Assembly (NCBI GenBank): GCA_031553755.1
Contig: JAVBKZ010000024.1
Span: 1 to 62,840, forward strand
Source: JAIRVZ01 sp031553755
GTDB taxonomy: Bacteria; Bacteroidota; Bacteroidia; Bacteroidales; Azobacteroidaceae
Length of the DNA stretch: 62,840 bases
Direction: 5' to 3'
A model generated the notes under the pieces. It was given only the letters and a program-made list of their open reading frames with translations. It was not told where the DNA came from and searched no databases. The translations under genes were made by a program, and so were the position numbers. This document shows, in pieces, positions 8,159 through 17,835 of the stretch (position 1 is the first letter of the stretch; the number at the start of each line of letters is the position of its first letter).

Positions 8159-8869
8159 ATGGAGAAAAGATATCAACAAAACGGTTTACATTCTTTTTTT
8201 AAACGTATAAAAAAAGGTTTATACACAAAAATAAGAGGAAATAAAATTGATGCTTTAAAAATGGAGTTTCCCACATTCCCTCCTGAATTTAACGTTTCAG
8301 CAATAAGTTCAATGGATTATTTTAGATATGCAACATTAGGATTAGCCATACAACGATTAATAGATGATAATATTGAAGGTTCTTTTGCTGAGGTTGGAGT
8401 GTATAAAGGAGATATGAGTCGTTTTATCCATAATTTAGCAAAAGAAAGAGTTTATTATTTATTTGACACATTTGAAGGATTCCCTAAATCTGATTTAGAG
8501 AAAGATATTAATGAAGATAACCGATTTAAAGATACAACTATTAGTGATGTTATAGAAAATATAGGAAATATAGATAATATTGTAATAAAAAAAGGATATG
8601 TCCCTGACACGTTAATTGGTTTGGAAAATGAAAAATTTGCATTTGTTTTGCTTGATTTGGATTTGTATGCTCCAACAGTTTCAAGTTTGAATTTTTTCTA
8701 CCCAAGAATTGTCAAGGGGGGGTATTTGGTAGTTCATGATTACAACAATTCAGAGTCTAACTGGGCGTGCAAGAGGGCTGTTAATGAATTTATGCAAGAT
8801 AAATCGGAAAACATCATTGAAATCTCAGATGTATGGGGTTCAGTTCTAATTCGAAAAAGTAATTATTAA
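8159..8869 (+). CDS. TylF/MycF-family O-methyltransferase
   Basis: This 236-residue protein resembles macrocin O-methyltransferases, SAM- and metal-dependent enzymes that methylate sugar hydroxyls. FAEVGVYKGDMSRFIH is the SAM motif, YYLFDTFEGFPKSD follows, and FVLLDLDLYAPT with VVHDYNN carries the expected acidic metal and catalytic residues. In this setting it most likely methylates a sugar of the surface glycan, either on the nucleotide sugar or on the chain. The exact acceptor cannot be read from sequence. It sits between the heptose and dideoxyhexose modules, with about 100 bases of non-coding DNA after it. Confidence 0.8.
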   Translation: MEKRYQQNGLHSFFKRIKKGLYTKIRGNKIDALKMEFPTFPPEFNVSAISSMDYFRYATLGLAIQRLIDDNIEGSFAEVGVYKGDMSRFIHNLAKERVYYLFDTFEGFPKSDLEKDINEDNRFKDTTISDVIENIGNIDNIVIKKGYVPDTLIGLENEKFAFVLLDLDLYAPTVSSLNFFYPRIVKGGYLVVHDYNNSESNWACKRAVNEFMQDKSENIIEISDVWGSVLIRKSNY

Positions 8870-8973
8870 ATTTGCAATGTTTTTTCTTTGAAAGCTCAAA
8901 TAAAAATCAGTTAAGAAATAACACATGTAATTTAATTTATTAAAATTATCATTATTAGGTTTTAAATAAAAAC

Positions 8974-10278
8974 ATGGTAACAAGAAAAGATGTTCTTAGT
9001 ATAGTTAAAAGCTATTATGCGGACAATTTCTCTAATAAAAAATTCATTCCGGGAGAAACGCTAATTCCTTTTGCCGGAAGAATTTTTGATGAAAAAGAAA
9101 TTGAAAATCTAGTCAATGCATCCCTTGATTTTTGGTTAACCACGGGACAATATGCCGAAGACTTTGAGAACAAATTTGCTTCATACATGGGACAACGCTA
9201 TTGTATGTTGGTTAATTCCGGATCTTCTGCAAATTTGATCGCATTAAGCACATTAACATCTGATTTGCTGAAAGAAAAACAATTAAATCCCGGAGATGAA
9301 GTTCTGACAGTTGCCGCCGGTTTTCCAACAACGGTAAACCCAATTATTCAGAATGGATTAATACCTGTTTTTGTTGATGTTGAATTAGATACTTTCAATA
9401 TTAAAGTTTCAGAAATAGAAAATGCTATATCTGAAAAAACAAAGGCCATCATATTAGCTCACACTCTAGGAAATCCTTTTAATTTGGATGAAGTCAGAAG
9501 AATTTGTGATAAATATAATCTTTTCCTGATAGAAGATTGTTGCGATGCTGTCGGTTCTACTTATCAAGGGAAAATGGTAGGAACTTTTTCTGATTTGGCG
9601 ACTACAAGTTTTTATCCTGCTCATCATATTACAATGGGAGAAGGAGGCTCTGTCCTAACGAATAATCCATTGTTAAAAAGAATTGCGACATCTTTGAGAG
9701 ATTGGGGACGGGATTGTTATTGTGAACCTGGGCATGACAATACATGTAGACATCGATTCAAAAAACAATATGGAGATTTGCCGGAAGGTTATGATCATAA
9801 ATATGTTTATAGCCACATTGGATACAACCTCAAGCTAACAGATATGCAAGCATCTATTGGTGTAGCACAATTGGAAAAATTACCCGGATTTATTGAAAAA
9901 AGAAAAGAAAATTTCAAAAAACTTTATCAAGGAATCAAACAGTATGAAGAATATCTTATACTTCCCGAAGCTACTCCTAATTCGGCCCCCTCTTGGTTTG
10001 GGTTTCCGTTCAATGTAAAAGAAAATGATAAATTCACAAGGAAAGATTTAGCAGAGTATCTTGAAAAAAATAAAATTCTTACAAGACAATTATTTGCAGG
10101 AAATATTACCAAACAACCGGCTTATAGAAATGTTAAATATCGGGTTTATGGAGATCTGACAAATACCGATTATATAATGCGCAATACTATTTTTATTGGA
10201 GTTTATCCAGGTATTGATGAAATGAGAATGAATTATATTTTGTCTGTATTCGATCAGTTTTTTAATAATTTGCATTGA
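8974..10278 (+). CDS. rfbH: CDP-4-keto-6-deoxy-D-glucose 3-dehydrase (E1)
   Basis: This PMP-dependent iron-sulfur enzyme removes the C3 hydroxyl of CDP-4-keto-6-deoxyglucose. The 434 residues have the DegT/AHBA fold. The signature FYPAHHITMGEGG (about 214-226) has His where aminotransferases have the PLP lysine, which marks the dehydrase. CYCEPGHDNTC (about 248-258) with a cysteine in EDCCDAVG supplies [2Fe-2S] ligands. The cognate E3 reductase (AscD/DdhD/RfbI) is not in the window. A gap of about 100 bases precedes the gene, but I see no strong promoter there. Confidence 0.92.
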   Translation: MVTRKDVLSIVKSYYADNFSNKKFIPGETLIPFAGRIFDEKEIENLVNASLDFWLTTGQYAEDFENKFASYMGQRYCMLVNSGSSANLIALSTLTSDLLKEKQLNPGDEVLTVAAGFPTTVNPIIQNGLIPVFVDVELDTFNIKVSEIENAISEKTKAIILAHTLGNPFNLDEVRRICDKYNLFLIEDCCDAVGSTYQGKMVGTFSDLATTSFYPAHHITMGEGGSVLTNNPLLKRIATSLRDWGRDCYCEPGHDNTCRHRFKKQYGDLPEGYDHKYVYSHIGYNLKLTDMQASIGVAQLEKLPGFIEKRKENFKKLYQGIKQYEEYLILPEATPNSAPSWFGFPFNVKENDKFTRKDLAEYLEKNKILTRQLFAGNITKQPAYRNVKYRVYGDLTNTDYIMRNTIFIGVYPGIDEMRMNYILSVFDQFFNNLH

Positions 10279-10279
10279 T

Positions 10280-11062
10280 ATGGGTATGAAAGTTGTCATA
10301 TTAGCAGGAGGTTTTGGTACGCGATTGAGTGAAGAAACCAAAAATATCCCTAAACCAATGGTTCGTATTGGGGATAAGCCCATTATTTGGCATATTATGA
10401 AAACATATTCCCATTATGGATACAATGATTTCATTATTTGCTTGGGATACAAAGGATATGCTATAAAAGAATGGTTTGCCAATTATTTTCTTCATAATAG
10501 CGATATTACAATTGATGTTCAGAATAATTCGGTGGAAGTCCACGATAGTGCCGCAGAACCGTGGAAAGTAACATTGGTCGAAACCGGATTGAATACACAG
10601 ACAGGGGGACGTATAAAACGTATTCAAAAATATGTTGGAAATGAACCATTCATGCTTACTTATGGAGATGGCGTAGCTGATATCAAAATTGATGATTTAG
10701 TTGATTATCATGAAAGGAGCAATAAAACATTAACGGTAACTGCATATCGGCCCAAAGGAAAATTTGGCTCTTTGAATATGGATACGGAAGGAAATGTCCA
10801 GAGTTTTACAGAAAAGCCCGCTGGTGATGGTATGTGGATTAACGCAGGTTTTTTTGTTTGTGAACCTGAAGTGTTTGAATATTTAACAGATGGTGATGAT
10901 GAAATATTTGAACGTAAACCATTGGAAAAATTGGCTCAGGATGCCAAAATGGGTGCATTCAAGCATTATGGATTTTGGCAACCAATGGATACGCTCAGAG
11001 ATAACACCGAATTAAATGCGTTGTGGAATTCAGAAAAAGCTGAATGGAAAATATGGAAATAA
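10280..11062 (+). CDS. rfbF: Glucose-1-phosphate cytidylyltransferase
   Basis: It makes CDP-glucose from glucose 1-phosphate and CTP, the entry step of the 3,6-dideoxyhexose pathway. The 260 residues begin KVVILAGGFGTRLSEET with PKPMVRIGDKPI downstream and carry YGDGVADI for metal binding. The length matches the family. ATG at 10280 is one base after the rfbH stop; a second ATG at 10286 (MKVVILAGG) is equally plausible. The 3' end overlaps rfbG by 19 bases. Confidence 0.92.
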   Translation: MGMKVVILAGGFGTRLSEETKNIPKPMVRIGDKPIIWHIMKTYSHYGYNDFIICLGYKGYAIKEWFANYFLHNSDITIDVQNNSVEVHDSAAEPWKVTLVETGLNTQTGGRIKRIQKYVGNEPFMLTYGDGVADIKIDDLVDYHERSNKTLTVTAYRPKGKFGSLNMDTEGNVQSFTEKPAGDGMWINAGFFVCEPEVFEYLTDGDDEIFERKPLEKLAQDAKMGAFKHYGFWQPMDTLRDNTELNALWNSEKAEWKIWK

Positions 11063-12135
11063 AGGATTGCTTTAATCAATTTTATAAAGATAAAAGAGTC
11101 TTAGTAACAGGGCATACTGGATTTAAAGGTTCTTGGTTAAGTATTTGGCTTCATGAAATGGGAGCGCAAGTGATTGGTTACGCTTTAGAGCCATATACAG
11201 AAAAAGACAATTTTGTACTAACTAACTTATCAGATAAAATTACTGATATACGTGGAGATGTCAGGGATAAAAAAAAATTACAAGAAGTTTTTTTTCAATA
11301 TCAACCTGAAATAGTCTTCCATTTAGCTGCACAACCATTGGTTCGGCTTTCTTATGAAATTCCGGTAGAAACCTATGAAGTAAATGTTATGGGGACTATC
11401 AATGTTTTAGAATCTATAAAAGGAAGTAATAGCGTTAAAGTTGGCGTAATGATTACGACCGATAAATGCTATGAAAATAAAGAACAAATTTGGTCTTATA
11501 GGGAAAACGATCCATTAGGAGGTTATGATCCTTATTCTTCTTCCAAAGGGGCTTGTGAAATCGCTATTACTTCATGGCGAAATTCATTTTTTAATCCGAA
11601 AGAATATAATAAACATGGAAAAGCGATTGCTTCAGCAAGAGCTGGAAATGTAATTGGTGGCGGAGATTGGGCAATCGATCGGATTATTCCAGATTGTATC
11701 AGATCTTTAGAAGCTAATAAATCAATTGAAATACGGAATCCTAAGGCTGTACGTCCTTGGCAACATGTATTGGAACCTTTGAGAGGGTATTTGTTATTGG
11801 TGCAAAAAATGTGGAATGAACCAACAAAATATTGTGAAGCTTGGAATTTTGGGCCAAATCAAGAATCAATTGCCACCGTTTGGGAAATAGCTATGTCTAT
11901 CACAGATAATTATGGAAAGGGAAATTTAATAGATATTTCAAATCCTAATGATCTGCATGAAACAAAATTATTGTCTTTAGACATTTCCAAAGCAAGATGT
12001 TTTTTGGGTTGGAAACCAAGATTAGATTTGAAAAGCACAACTGAACTTACTTCAGATTGGTATTTAAAATATCGGACAGAAGATGTGTATCTCCTTTGTA
12101 TAAAGCAAATAAAAACTTATTTGAAATGGATATAA
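11044..12135 (+). CDS. rfbG: CDP-glucose 4,6-dehydratase
   Basis: This extended SDR enzyme converts CDP-glucose to CDP-4-keto-6-deoxyglucose, the RfbH substrate. The 363 residues have the NAD-binding VLVTGHTGFKGSWLS (about 19-33), FHLAAQPLVRLSY, TTDKCYENKE and the catalytic YSSSKG motif, all characteristic of RfbG. It overlaps rfbF upstream by 19 bases and the epimerase gene downstream by 10, indicating tight translational coupling of the CDP-sugar block. Confidence 0.93.
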   Translation: MENMEIKDCFNQFYKDKRVLVTGHTGFKGSWLSIWLHEMGAQVIGYALEPYTEKDNFVLTNLSDKITDIRGDVRDKKKLQEVFFQYQPEIVFHLAAQPLVRLSYEIPVETYEVNVMGTINVLESIKGSNSVKVGVMITTDKCYENKEQIWSYRENDPLGGYDPYSSSKGACEIAITSWRNSFFNPKEYNKHGKAIASARAGNVIGGGDWAIDRIIPDCIRSLEANKSIEIRNPKAVRPWQHVLEPLRGYLLLVQKMWNEPTKYCEAWNFGPNQESIATVWEIAMSITDNYGKGNLIDISNPNDLHETKLLSLDISKARCFLGWKPRLDLKSTTELTSDWYLKYRTEDVYLLCIKQIKTYLKWI

Positions 12136-12662
12136 CATTTACCCATATAAAAAATTTATATATCCTTGAAAATCCTAAATTTGAAGATGAAAGGGGTTGT
12201 TTTCATAAGCCTTTTAATATAGAATTATTTCAAGAAAAAGGATTAGATGTGAATTTCTGTGAGTTTTATTATTCTGTTTCTAAAAAAAATGTTGTTAGAG
12301 GGATGCACTTTCAGACACCGCCTCATGAGCATACTAAATTAGTATATGTGAGTAAAGGGAAAATCTTAGATGTTATTTTGGATTTAAGAAAAAAATCCGA
12401 CACATTTGGGCAGTATTTTTCTACAGAACTTTCTGAAGAAGAAGGAAAATATTTATACATACCCAAAGGTTGTGCACATGGCTTTCTGTCATTAGAAGAC
12501 GATACTATTGTGAATTATGCCCAAACAACCAGCTATTCAAAAGAATGTGATAGTGGAATATTATACAATTCTTTTGGGTTTGATTGGAATGTTGATGTAG
12601 AAATCATGTCTGGAAGAGATAAATTGTTTCCCAAACTATCCGAATTTAAATCCCCGTTCTGA
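12126..12662 (+). CDS. Cupin-type nucleotide-sugar 3,5- (or 5-) epimerase, RmlC/AscE-like
   Basis: This 178-residue protein has the RmlC cupin fold: RGMHFQTPPHEHTKLVYV carries the catalytic His, then DVILDLRKKSDTFGQY, IPKGCAHGFLSLED and the late tyrosine in SYSKECDSGI. No dTDP-rhamnose genes are present, so it probably acts on the CDP-3,6-dideoxy-4-keto sugar, like AscE of ascarylose synthesis. I chose ATG 12126 (MDITFTHIKN) over an upstream start at 12057, because the extra 23 residues only read through rfbG and have no RmlC counterpart. Confidence 0.8.
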   Translation: MDITFTHIKNLYILENPKFEDERGCFHKPFNIELFQEKGLDVNFCEFYYSVSKKNVVRGMHFQTPPHEHTKLVYVSKGKILDVILDLRKKSDTFGQYFSTELSEEEGKYLYIPKGCAHGFLSLEDDTIVNYAQTTSYSKECDSGILYNSFGFDWNVDVEIMSGRDKLFPKLSEFKSPF

Positions 12663-12669
12663 AAAAGTT

Positions 12670-13560
12670 ATGAATATATTGATTACAGGGTCGACTGGAT
12701 TTGTTGGGCGACATCTTGTGCCTAAATTGATAAAAGATCATCAGGTAACAGAATTGACTATTAGTTTAGAGGATTCTACAGCATTATTTGGAGATAAGAC
12801 TCAAAAAATACTCATTACAGATAATCAAGAAAAATTAGTAGGAGATATAAAAAAAGTTAATCCTGAAATAATTGTTCATTTAGCATCTTTTTTAACCTCT
12901 GAGGATGACTATGCTACAATGAGAAAATTAATAGATACCAATTTGTTTTTTTTATGTAGGATAATGGACGCTTTAAAAGATGTCGAAATCAAATTATTTA
13001 TTAATACGGGTACCTTTGCCGAATATTACAAAGGAGATGGGATACTGCAACCTGCTTATCTCTATTCGGCTACGAAAACTGCCTCTCGTTTTTTGATTGA
13101 TTATTATTCTGCTGCATACGAATTCACTTATACAACTATAGTTCCTTATACTATATATGGAGGGAAAGATTCTAAAAAGAAAGTGATTGATATTATTTAC
13201 GAATCTTTGGATTCTGAAAAGGCGGTTGAACTTTCCCCTGGGAATCAACTGTTGGATTTTATTCATGTTGAGGATGTTACTGATTTTTATGTAACTGTAG
13301 TAGAAAATCATTTGCAAATAAAGAAAAAACAGGTTTTTCAATTGGGAACGGGAAAAGGGGCAACTCTAAAAGAATTAGTTTCTATAATTGAACAAGAGAC
13401 TGGAAAAAGGTGTAATATTCTTTGGGGAGCCAAATCATATAGGAAAACAGATGTTATGTGTGCCGTTGCTAATGATGTTTTAACTCAATTTCATTCCTTT
13501 AATTGGAGACCTCGTATAGCTCTTGAAGATGGAATAAGAATGATAATAAATAATAAGTGA
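12670..13560 (+). CDS. NAD(P)-dependent SDR reductase, probable CDP-dideoxyhexose synthase
   Basis: This 296-residue extended SDR protein has the Rossmann start MNILITGSTGFVGRHLVP, IVHLASFL, INTGTFAEYY and the catalytic YSATK (Y-x3-K). Its size and its place after the epimerase fit the last step of the pathway, 4-keto reduction to the CDP-3,6-dideoxyhexose, as done by AscF (ascarylose) or RfbJ (abequose). The stereochemistry of the product cannot be read from sequence. It ends immediately against the next start codon. Confidence 0.75.
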   Translation: MNILITGSTGFVGRHLVPKLIKDHQVTELTISLEDSTALFGDKTQKILITDNQEKLVGDIKKVNPEIIVHLASFLTSEDDYATMRKLIDTNLFFLCRIMDALKDVEIKLFINTGTFAEYYKGDGILQPAYLYSATKTASRFLIDYYSAAYEFTYTTIVPYTIYGGKDSKKKVIDIIYESLDSEKAVELSPGNQLLDFIHVEDVTDFYVTVVENHLQIKKKQVFQLGTGKGATLKELVSIIEQETGKRCNILWGAKSYRKTDVMCAVANDVLTQFHSFNWRPRIALEDGIRMIINNK

Positions 13561-14157
13561 ATGATCATAAAAAAGATCTATCATAAATTGTTAGGGGTTA
13601 AATGTATTATACTTGAAAAGTATAATGGTTTGATCTTTGGTCGTTTTGGAAAATATTCCAAAATCAGAGGACATTTAACTACTTGTAATTCTAAAAATAT
13701 TTATATAGGAGAAAGGTGTGATATTGGACCATATTGTCGATTGGAAACATATCCTGATTATGGAAATAAAATAACAACTCCTATATTAACTATTGGTGAT
13801 TATAGCTCTATACAACATGCTGTACATATTTACTGTGTAGAAAAAATAGAGATTGGAAAAGGCTCTTTAATTGCCAGTGGTTGTATGATTACAGACAATG
13901 ATCATGGAACAGATCCGGAAGACGATTTATATGTGAAACAGATTTTGAAATCTTCTCCCACGACAATAGAAGATTATGTATGGTTAGGTGAGAATGTTTG
14001 TGTTTTATCAGGATCACATATCGGAAAAAGGAGTATTATTGGAGCTAATAGCGTTGTTAAAGGATTTATACCGGCCTATTGCATAGCAGTAGGAAATCCC
14101 GCAAAGGTTGTTAAACAATACAATTTCGAAACAAAATTATGGGAGAAAAAGCAATGA
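13561..14157 (+). CDS. Left-handed beta-helix acyltransferase
   Basis: The 198 residues contain hexapeptide repeats such as IYIGERCDIGPYC, LTIGDYSSIQ and IEIGKGSLIAS, then the catalytic loop ITDNDHGTD and the C-terminal ENVCVLSGSHIGKRSIIGA coils with VGNPAKVVKQY. This is the WbbJ/Maa type of O-acetyltransferase, expected to use acetyl-CoA on a sugar hydroxyl. ATG follows the previous TGA with no gap. The target sugar is unknown. Confidence 0.82.
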   Translation: MIIKKIYHKLLGVKCIILEKYNGLIFGRFGKYSKIRGHLTTCNSKNIYIGERCDIGPYCRLETYPDYGNKITTPILTIGDYSSIQHAVHIYCVEKIEIGKGSLIASGCMITDNDHGTDPEDDLYVKQILKSSPTTIEDYVWLGENVCVLSGSHIGKRSIIGANSVVKGFIPAYCIAVGNPAKVVKQYNFETKLWEKKQ

Positions 14158-15074
14158 ATGACGATCTTAGAGTTCTACCATTAGTTTCCATTGGATTACC
14201 TATTGTGAAAAAAGAATTTCTTAAACAAGCAATAAAGAGTTGTCTAAGTCAAACTTATGAAAATTTGGAGATTATTATTTTAAACAATGCTCCGAGTCAG
14301 GTTTTAGGAGATGAAATAGAAAAAATTGTATTGTCTTTTGATGATAAAAAGATCAAGTATTTTAGAAATGAAATACAAATCCCAATTGTAAATAATTGGA
14401 ATAAAGTACTTTCTTTATCAACAGGAAAATATTTTTCGATTCTTTGCGATGATGATTACTGGGATAATAATTATATTGAATCTGTGATTCGGTTAGCAAT
14501 GAAATATCTTCAAGTTTCGGTATTTCATACAAGAACTATTATCGTAGATGATTCCGGAAAAATGAAACGAATATCTCCGGCTTGTCCAGAACATGAAGAT
14601 GTTTTGGATTTTATATTTAATCGGATAGCAAAAGGACGGGAACATTTTTTGTCTGATTTTTTAGTAAAAACAGAAAGTCTAAAACAGATAGGCGGCTTTG
14701 TAAATATGCATTCCGGATGGGGAAGCGATGATCTTACATGGATTTATTTAGCCAAAGAAAATGGAATAGTATCATTACAAATGCCTCTTTATTATTACAG
14801 GGAATCAATATTGTCCGTTACAAATAAGATGTTTTCTGATAATAAAATAAAAACGACTAATGTTTATTTTGAAAAAATTAAAGATTTTGTAACAGAATTA
14901 TCTGTAGAATCAAATGAAATTTTATCCTTAAAAAAGAAGATGGTCTTGGATTGTTGGGAAAAGAGTAGGATAGACAAGATAAAAGGAATTCATTTTGAAT
15001 ACTTGAGAAAAAGAAAATTACCGCTGATTATTTATAACTTTGTAGCGATATTATATCATTTAAAGTATCGTTGA
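14154..15074 (+). CDS. Family 2 glycosyltransferase
   Basis: This 306-residue GT-A enzyme starts LVSIGLPIVKKEFLKQAIKS, has the usual SQTYENLEIIILNNA stretch, and CDDDYWD for nucleotide-sugar and metal binding. A second conserved block, GGFVNMHSGWGSDDLTW, holds the likely acceptor-side acids. I prefer ATG 14154 (MNDDLRVLPL), overlapping the acyltransferase stop by four bases, over ATG 14139. Donor and acceptor are not predictable. Confidence 0.82.
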   Translation: MNDDLRVLPLVSIGLPIVKKEFLKQAIKSCLSQTYENLEIIILNNAPSQVLGDEIEKIVLSFDDKKIKYFRNEIQIPIVNNWNKVLSLSTGKYFSILCDDDYWDNNYIESVIRLAMKYLQVSVFHTRTIIVDDSGKMKRISPACPEHEDVLDFIFNRIAKGREHFLSDFLVKTESLKQIGGFVNMHSGWGSDDLTWIYLAKENGIVSLQMPLYYYRESILSVTNKMFSDNKIKTTNVYFEKIKDFVTELSVESNEILSLKKKMVLDCWEKSRIDKIKGIHFEYLRKRKLPLIIYNFVAILYHLKYR

Positions 15075-15099
15075 ACGATTTCTTAAACATAAAATAGGC

Positions 15100-16380
15100 A
15101 TGTTTTATTTGTACTTATTTCTTTTAATAATGTATATGGGGTTTTTTAAATTACCAATGACAGGGGGTATTACAGACATCCTTTATTTTGTATTATTAGG
15201 AAGTAGTATTTATAAATATGTTGGGATAAGAACAACGATGAATTTGGGTATTGTAAAAATCTGCGGGATTATTGTGGCTTTATTTCTTCTTTATTATGCC
15301 TATAGAGTTTTATCTGTGCCGACTTATCTTTCTACTATCAAGATTCTCAATCTAAGGGCAGTGTATCCCATTGGTTTTTATTTTATTACTATAGCATATC
15401 TTGATTCGGAAGAAAGGATTCATAAAACAATAAAAGCATTGGTCATTGCATGTATTATCGGTGGAGTTATAACAATCATGCAATGTCTTTATGGTAATAC
15501 TCCTATGTTTGATATTGATTTATTTTATAATATTGGACATTGGGGAGGACAAATGGGAATGGTAGGTTCTATTGCTCGTGTAATGTTACCAGTCATATAT
15601 CCAATATTTATTCTTTTCATGGTAATAATTTTTTACTCCATAATTGAAGAAAAAACAAATTATACATGGATGTTGGTTTTTTTTATGATTCCTATTTTTA
15701 TTAGTTTTGCAAGAGGCCTTTGGGGTGCTACTGTTATTTCAGTTTTTTTAGGTATGGTACTTTTAATATGGAATAATGCAATTAGTACCTCTAAAGTTGT
15801 TAAGAATATATTTGGAGTAATTATAGTGGTTATAATTGCATTATTTATTTTGCCTTATATTGCACCTGATCTGGGAAATTCTGTTTCGGAAAGATTTTTT
15901 TTGTTGTTTGAAGACGTAGAAAATAAATCAGGAACTCTTGAGGTACGGCTCGAAGATTCTACAGAGGCATTACTTATGTGGTCAGAATATATATGGACCG
16001 GAGTTGATCCATTTTTAATGGATAGGGAAGAAATACCAACGCTTTCCGATGTAGGATATACTTATGTATTGACTACGATTGGGTTAATAGGATTCTTATT
16101 CGTGATTTTGATATGGATAACCCAATTTATTCAATCAATTATTATGTTGAGAAAATCGATTGCTTTGGAAAACAATAAGATGATACTTTATAGTATTACA
16201 TTATTTGTCAGTATTGTATTTTGGGTGATTTCTCAACAATACACCCAATATAATTTTACATTAACATTGGCTTTCTTTATTTATGGGTTTGCAGTTGCAG
16301 GATACAATCTTGAAAATCAATTAGAACTTGATTCAGAGTCAGAAGAATCTTCAACAGATAATGATGCGAACTCTATATAA
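15100..16380 (+). CDS. wzy: O-antigen polymerase/ligase family protein (Wzy-like)
   Basis: This 426-residue protein has about ten to twelve membrane segments, a conserved FARGLWGATVISV patch like the SRGAWL region of the Wzy/WaaL superfamily, and one large periplasmic loop (about residues 255-315) before the last segments. Being the only such protein beside a flippase, it is most likely the polymerase that links repeat units in the periplasm. The C-terminal tail is acidic and serine-rich. The gene overlaps wzx by 20 bases. Confidence 0.75.
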   Translation: MFYLYLFLLIMYMGFFKLPMTGGITDILYFVLLGSSIYKYVGIRTTMNLGIVKICGIIVALFLLYYAYRVLSVPTYLSTIKILNLRAVYPIGFYFITIAYLDSEERIHKTIKALVIACIIGGVITIMQCLYGNTPMFDIDLFYNIGHWGGQMGMVGSIARVMLPVIYPIFILFMVIIFYSIIEEKTNYTWMLVFFMIPIFISFARGLWGATVISVFLGMVLLIWNNAISTSKVVKNIFGVIIVVIIALFILPYIAPDLGNSVSERFFLLFEDVENKSGTLEVRLEDSTEALLMWSEYIWTGVDPFLMDREEIPTLSDVGYTYVLTTIGLIGFLFVILIWITQFIQSIIMLRKSIALENNKMILYSITLFVSIVFWVISQQYTQYNFTLTLAFFIYGFAVAGYNLENQLELDSESEESSTDNDANSI

Positions 16381-17791
16381 AAAAATATCCAAAAAAACTA
16401 CCCTGAAAAATTTTTCAATTTTAAGTGTAGCCAATCTTTTAGCACAAGCAATTAATTTATTGTCAAGCATAAGGCTTGCCCCTTTATTAGGCCCCAGTAA
16501 TTACGGTTATTTTAATTATATCCTGATTTTATCCACTATTTTTTCCATTGTTTCAACTTTTGGATTACGTATAATTATTATCCGTTCGATAGCCAGAGAA
16601 CCCAATCAAACTCGTAATTATTTTATTAGATCATTATTGTTACGTGCATTTTTTCTTGTTTGTTCGTTTATTATTCTTATTTTGTATATTAATATTGGGC
16701 AAAATACGATAAATAATGCATGGATAGTTGTTGCAATGATGGTGTTGATTGCTACAATAACATTGTGGGATACAATGGAAAGTATAAGTTTTGGCAATCA
16801 GATAATGAAAGTTTCGGCGTTAATTGATTTTTCCTTCGCTATTGTTTGGGTTATTGTGTTGTATTTAATCCCTGAAATTTCATTTAAGGTCAATGTAATT
16901 CTTATTACATATGTTGCTATACAAATATTAAAAAATATTGTTTATTTGTTATGGCTGATCCGGTCAAAATTATTACATAAAACGACCAATTCTATAAAAC
17001 CATTGCTAAGTATGCCTGATATGGTAAAGCAAAGTTCTTCCTATTTTTTGTTGGCTGTTTTTACATGTCTTCAAAATCAAATTCCAGTATTGTTTTTAGA
17101 AAATAGTAGTGGATTTGCTCAAGTCGGGATTTTTAATTTGGGTTACAGAATCGTTTCTCCTTTGCAGATGCTGATCAATGTTGCTTTGGCGGCCATTTTT
17201 CCTAATTTGTCAGTGTTGGCGATAAAAGATCCTTCAGCATTTTTTGAACGATGCAAAAAAGGAGTAGTTATTATTATGTTAACAGGAATTGTAGGCTGCT
17301 TCATTTTTACTGTATTTAGCAGAGATGTTGTACTGTTATTATATAAAGAATCATTTGAGCAATCTGCACGTATTATATCAATTCAGTGTTGGTATACCGC
17401 TTTTTATGGTATTTTTTCTTTCATTGGAGCCGTTTGGGGCGCTGTTAACAAGCAATTCAGATTAGCAGTCTTTTCTGGTATAAGCACCTTGATTGCATTG
17501 CCAATATTGTGGCTTGGAGCATTGTATGGATCGGAAGGCCTTGCATTTGCGTTTATTATTGTGTCAATTTTTAATATGGTTTATCATTGGTATTTTTTTG
17601 CTTCGAAAACATTTGTTTATAAAGTATCTGCGAAATATTCTATAACTTTGTGGGCAGGATTTTTACTGTATATGGTAATAGGTCACTTTATTCCCCAAGA
17701 ATTGAATTTGTTTTATAAATTGGGAATTGTTTTATGCTTATTGGCTCCAGTCTTTTATTTTTTTCGAAAATATAAAGATTTAATCATTTGA
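16361..17791 (+). CDS. wzx: Lipid-linked oligosaccharide flippase (Wzx family)
   Basis: This 476-residue polytopic MOP-superfamily protein has around twelve to fourteen hydrophobic segments, with NFSILSVANLLAQAINLL and LAPLLGPSNYGYFNYILILS at the N-terminus as in polysaccharide transporters. It should flip undecaprenyl-linked repeat units across the inner membrane. ATG 16361 (MMRTLYKK) is preferred; a longer frame would need TTG at 16328 inside the upstream gene. A short gap of 44 bases follows. Confidence 0.85.
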   Translation: MMRTLYKKISKKTTLKNFSILSVANLLAQAINLLSSIRLAPLLGPSNYGYFNYILILSTIFSIVSTFGLRIIIIRSIAREPNQTRNYFIRSLLLRAFFLVCSFIILILYINIGQNTINNAWIVVAMMVLIATITLWDTMESISFGNQIMKVSALIDFSFAIVWVIVLYLIPEISFKVNVILITYVAIQILKNIVYLLWLIRSKLLHKTTNSIKPLLSMPDMVKQSSSYFLLAVFTCLQNQIPVLFLENSSGFAQVGIFNLGYRIVSPLQMLINVALAAIFPNLSVLAIKDPSAFFERCKKGVVIIMLTGIVGCFIFTVFSRDVVLLLYKESFEQSARIISIQCWYTAFYGIFSFIGAVWGAVNKQFRLAVFSGISTLIALPILWLGALYGSEGLAFAFIIVSIFNMVYHWYFFASKTFVYKVSAKYSITLWAGFLLYMVIGHFIPQELNLFYKLGIVLCLLAPVFYFFRKYKDLII

Positions 17792-17835
17792 TGGAAAATA
17801 AATGGTAAATAATTGCAATTTGAAAAATTCTTGAA

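Noticed and set aside
8870..8973. Internal promoter before rfbH
   Set aside because: No TAnnTTTG box is present in this gap, so it was not annotated as a promoter.
12057..12125. Upstream extension of the RmlC-like epimerase
   Set aside because: The extra residues read through the rfbG 3' end in another frame and have no counterpart in the family.
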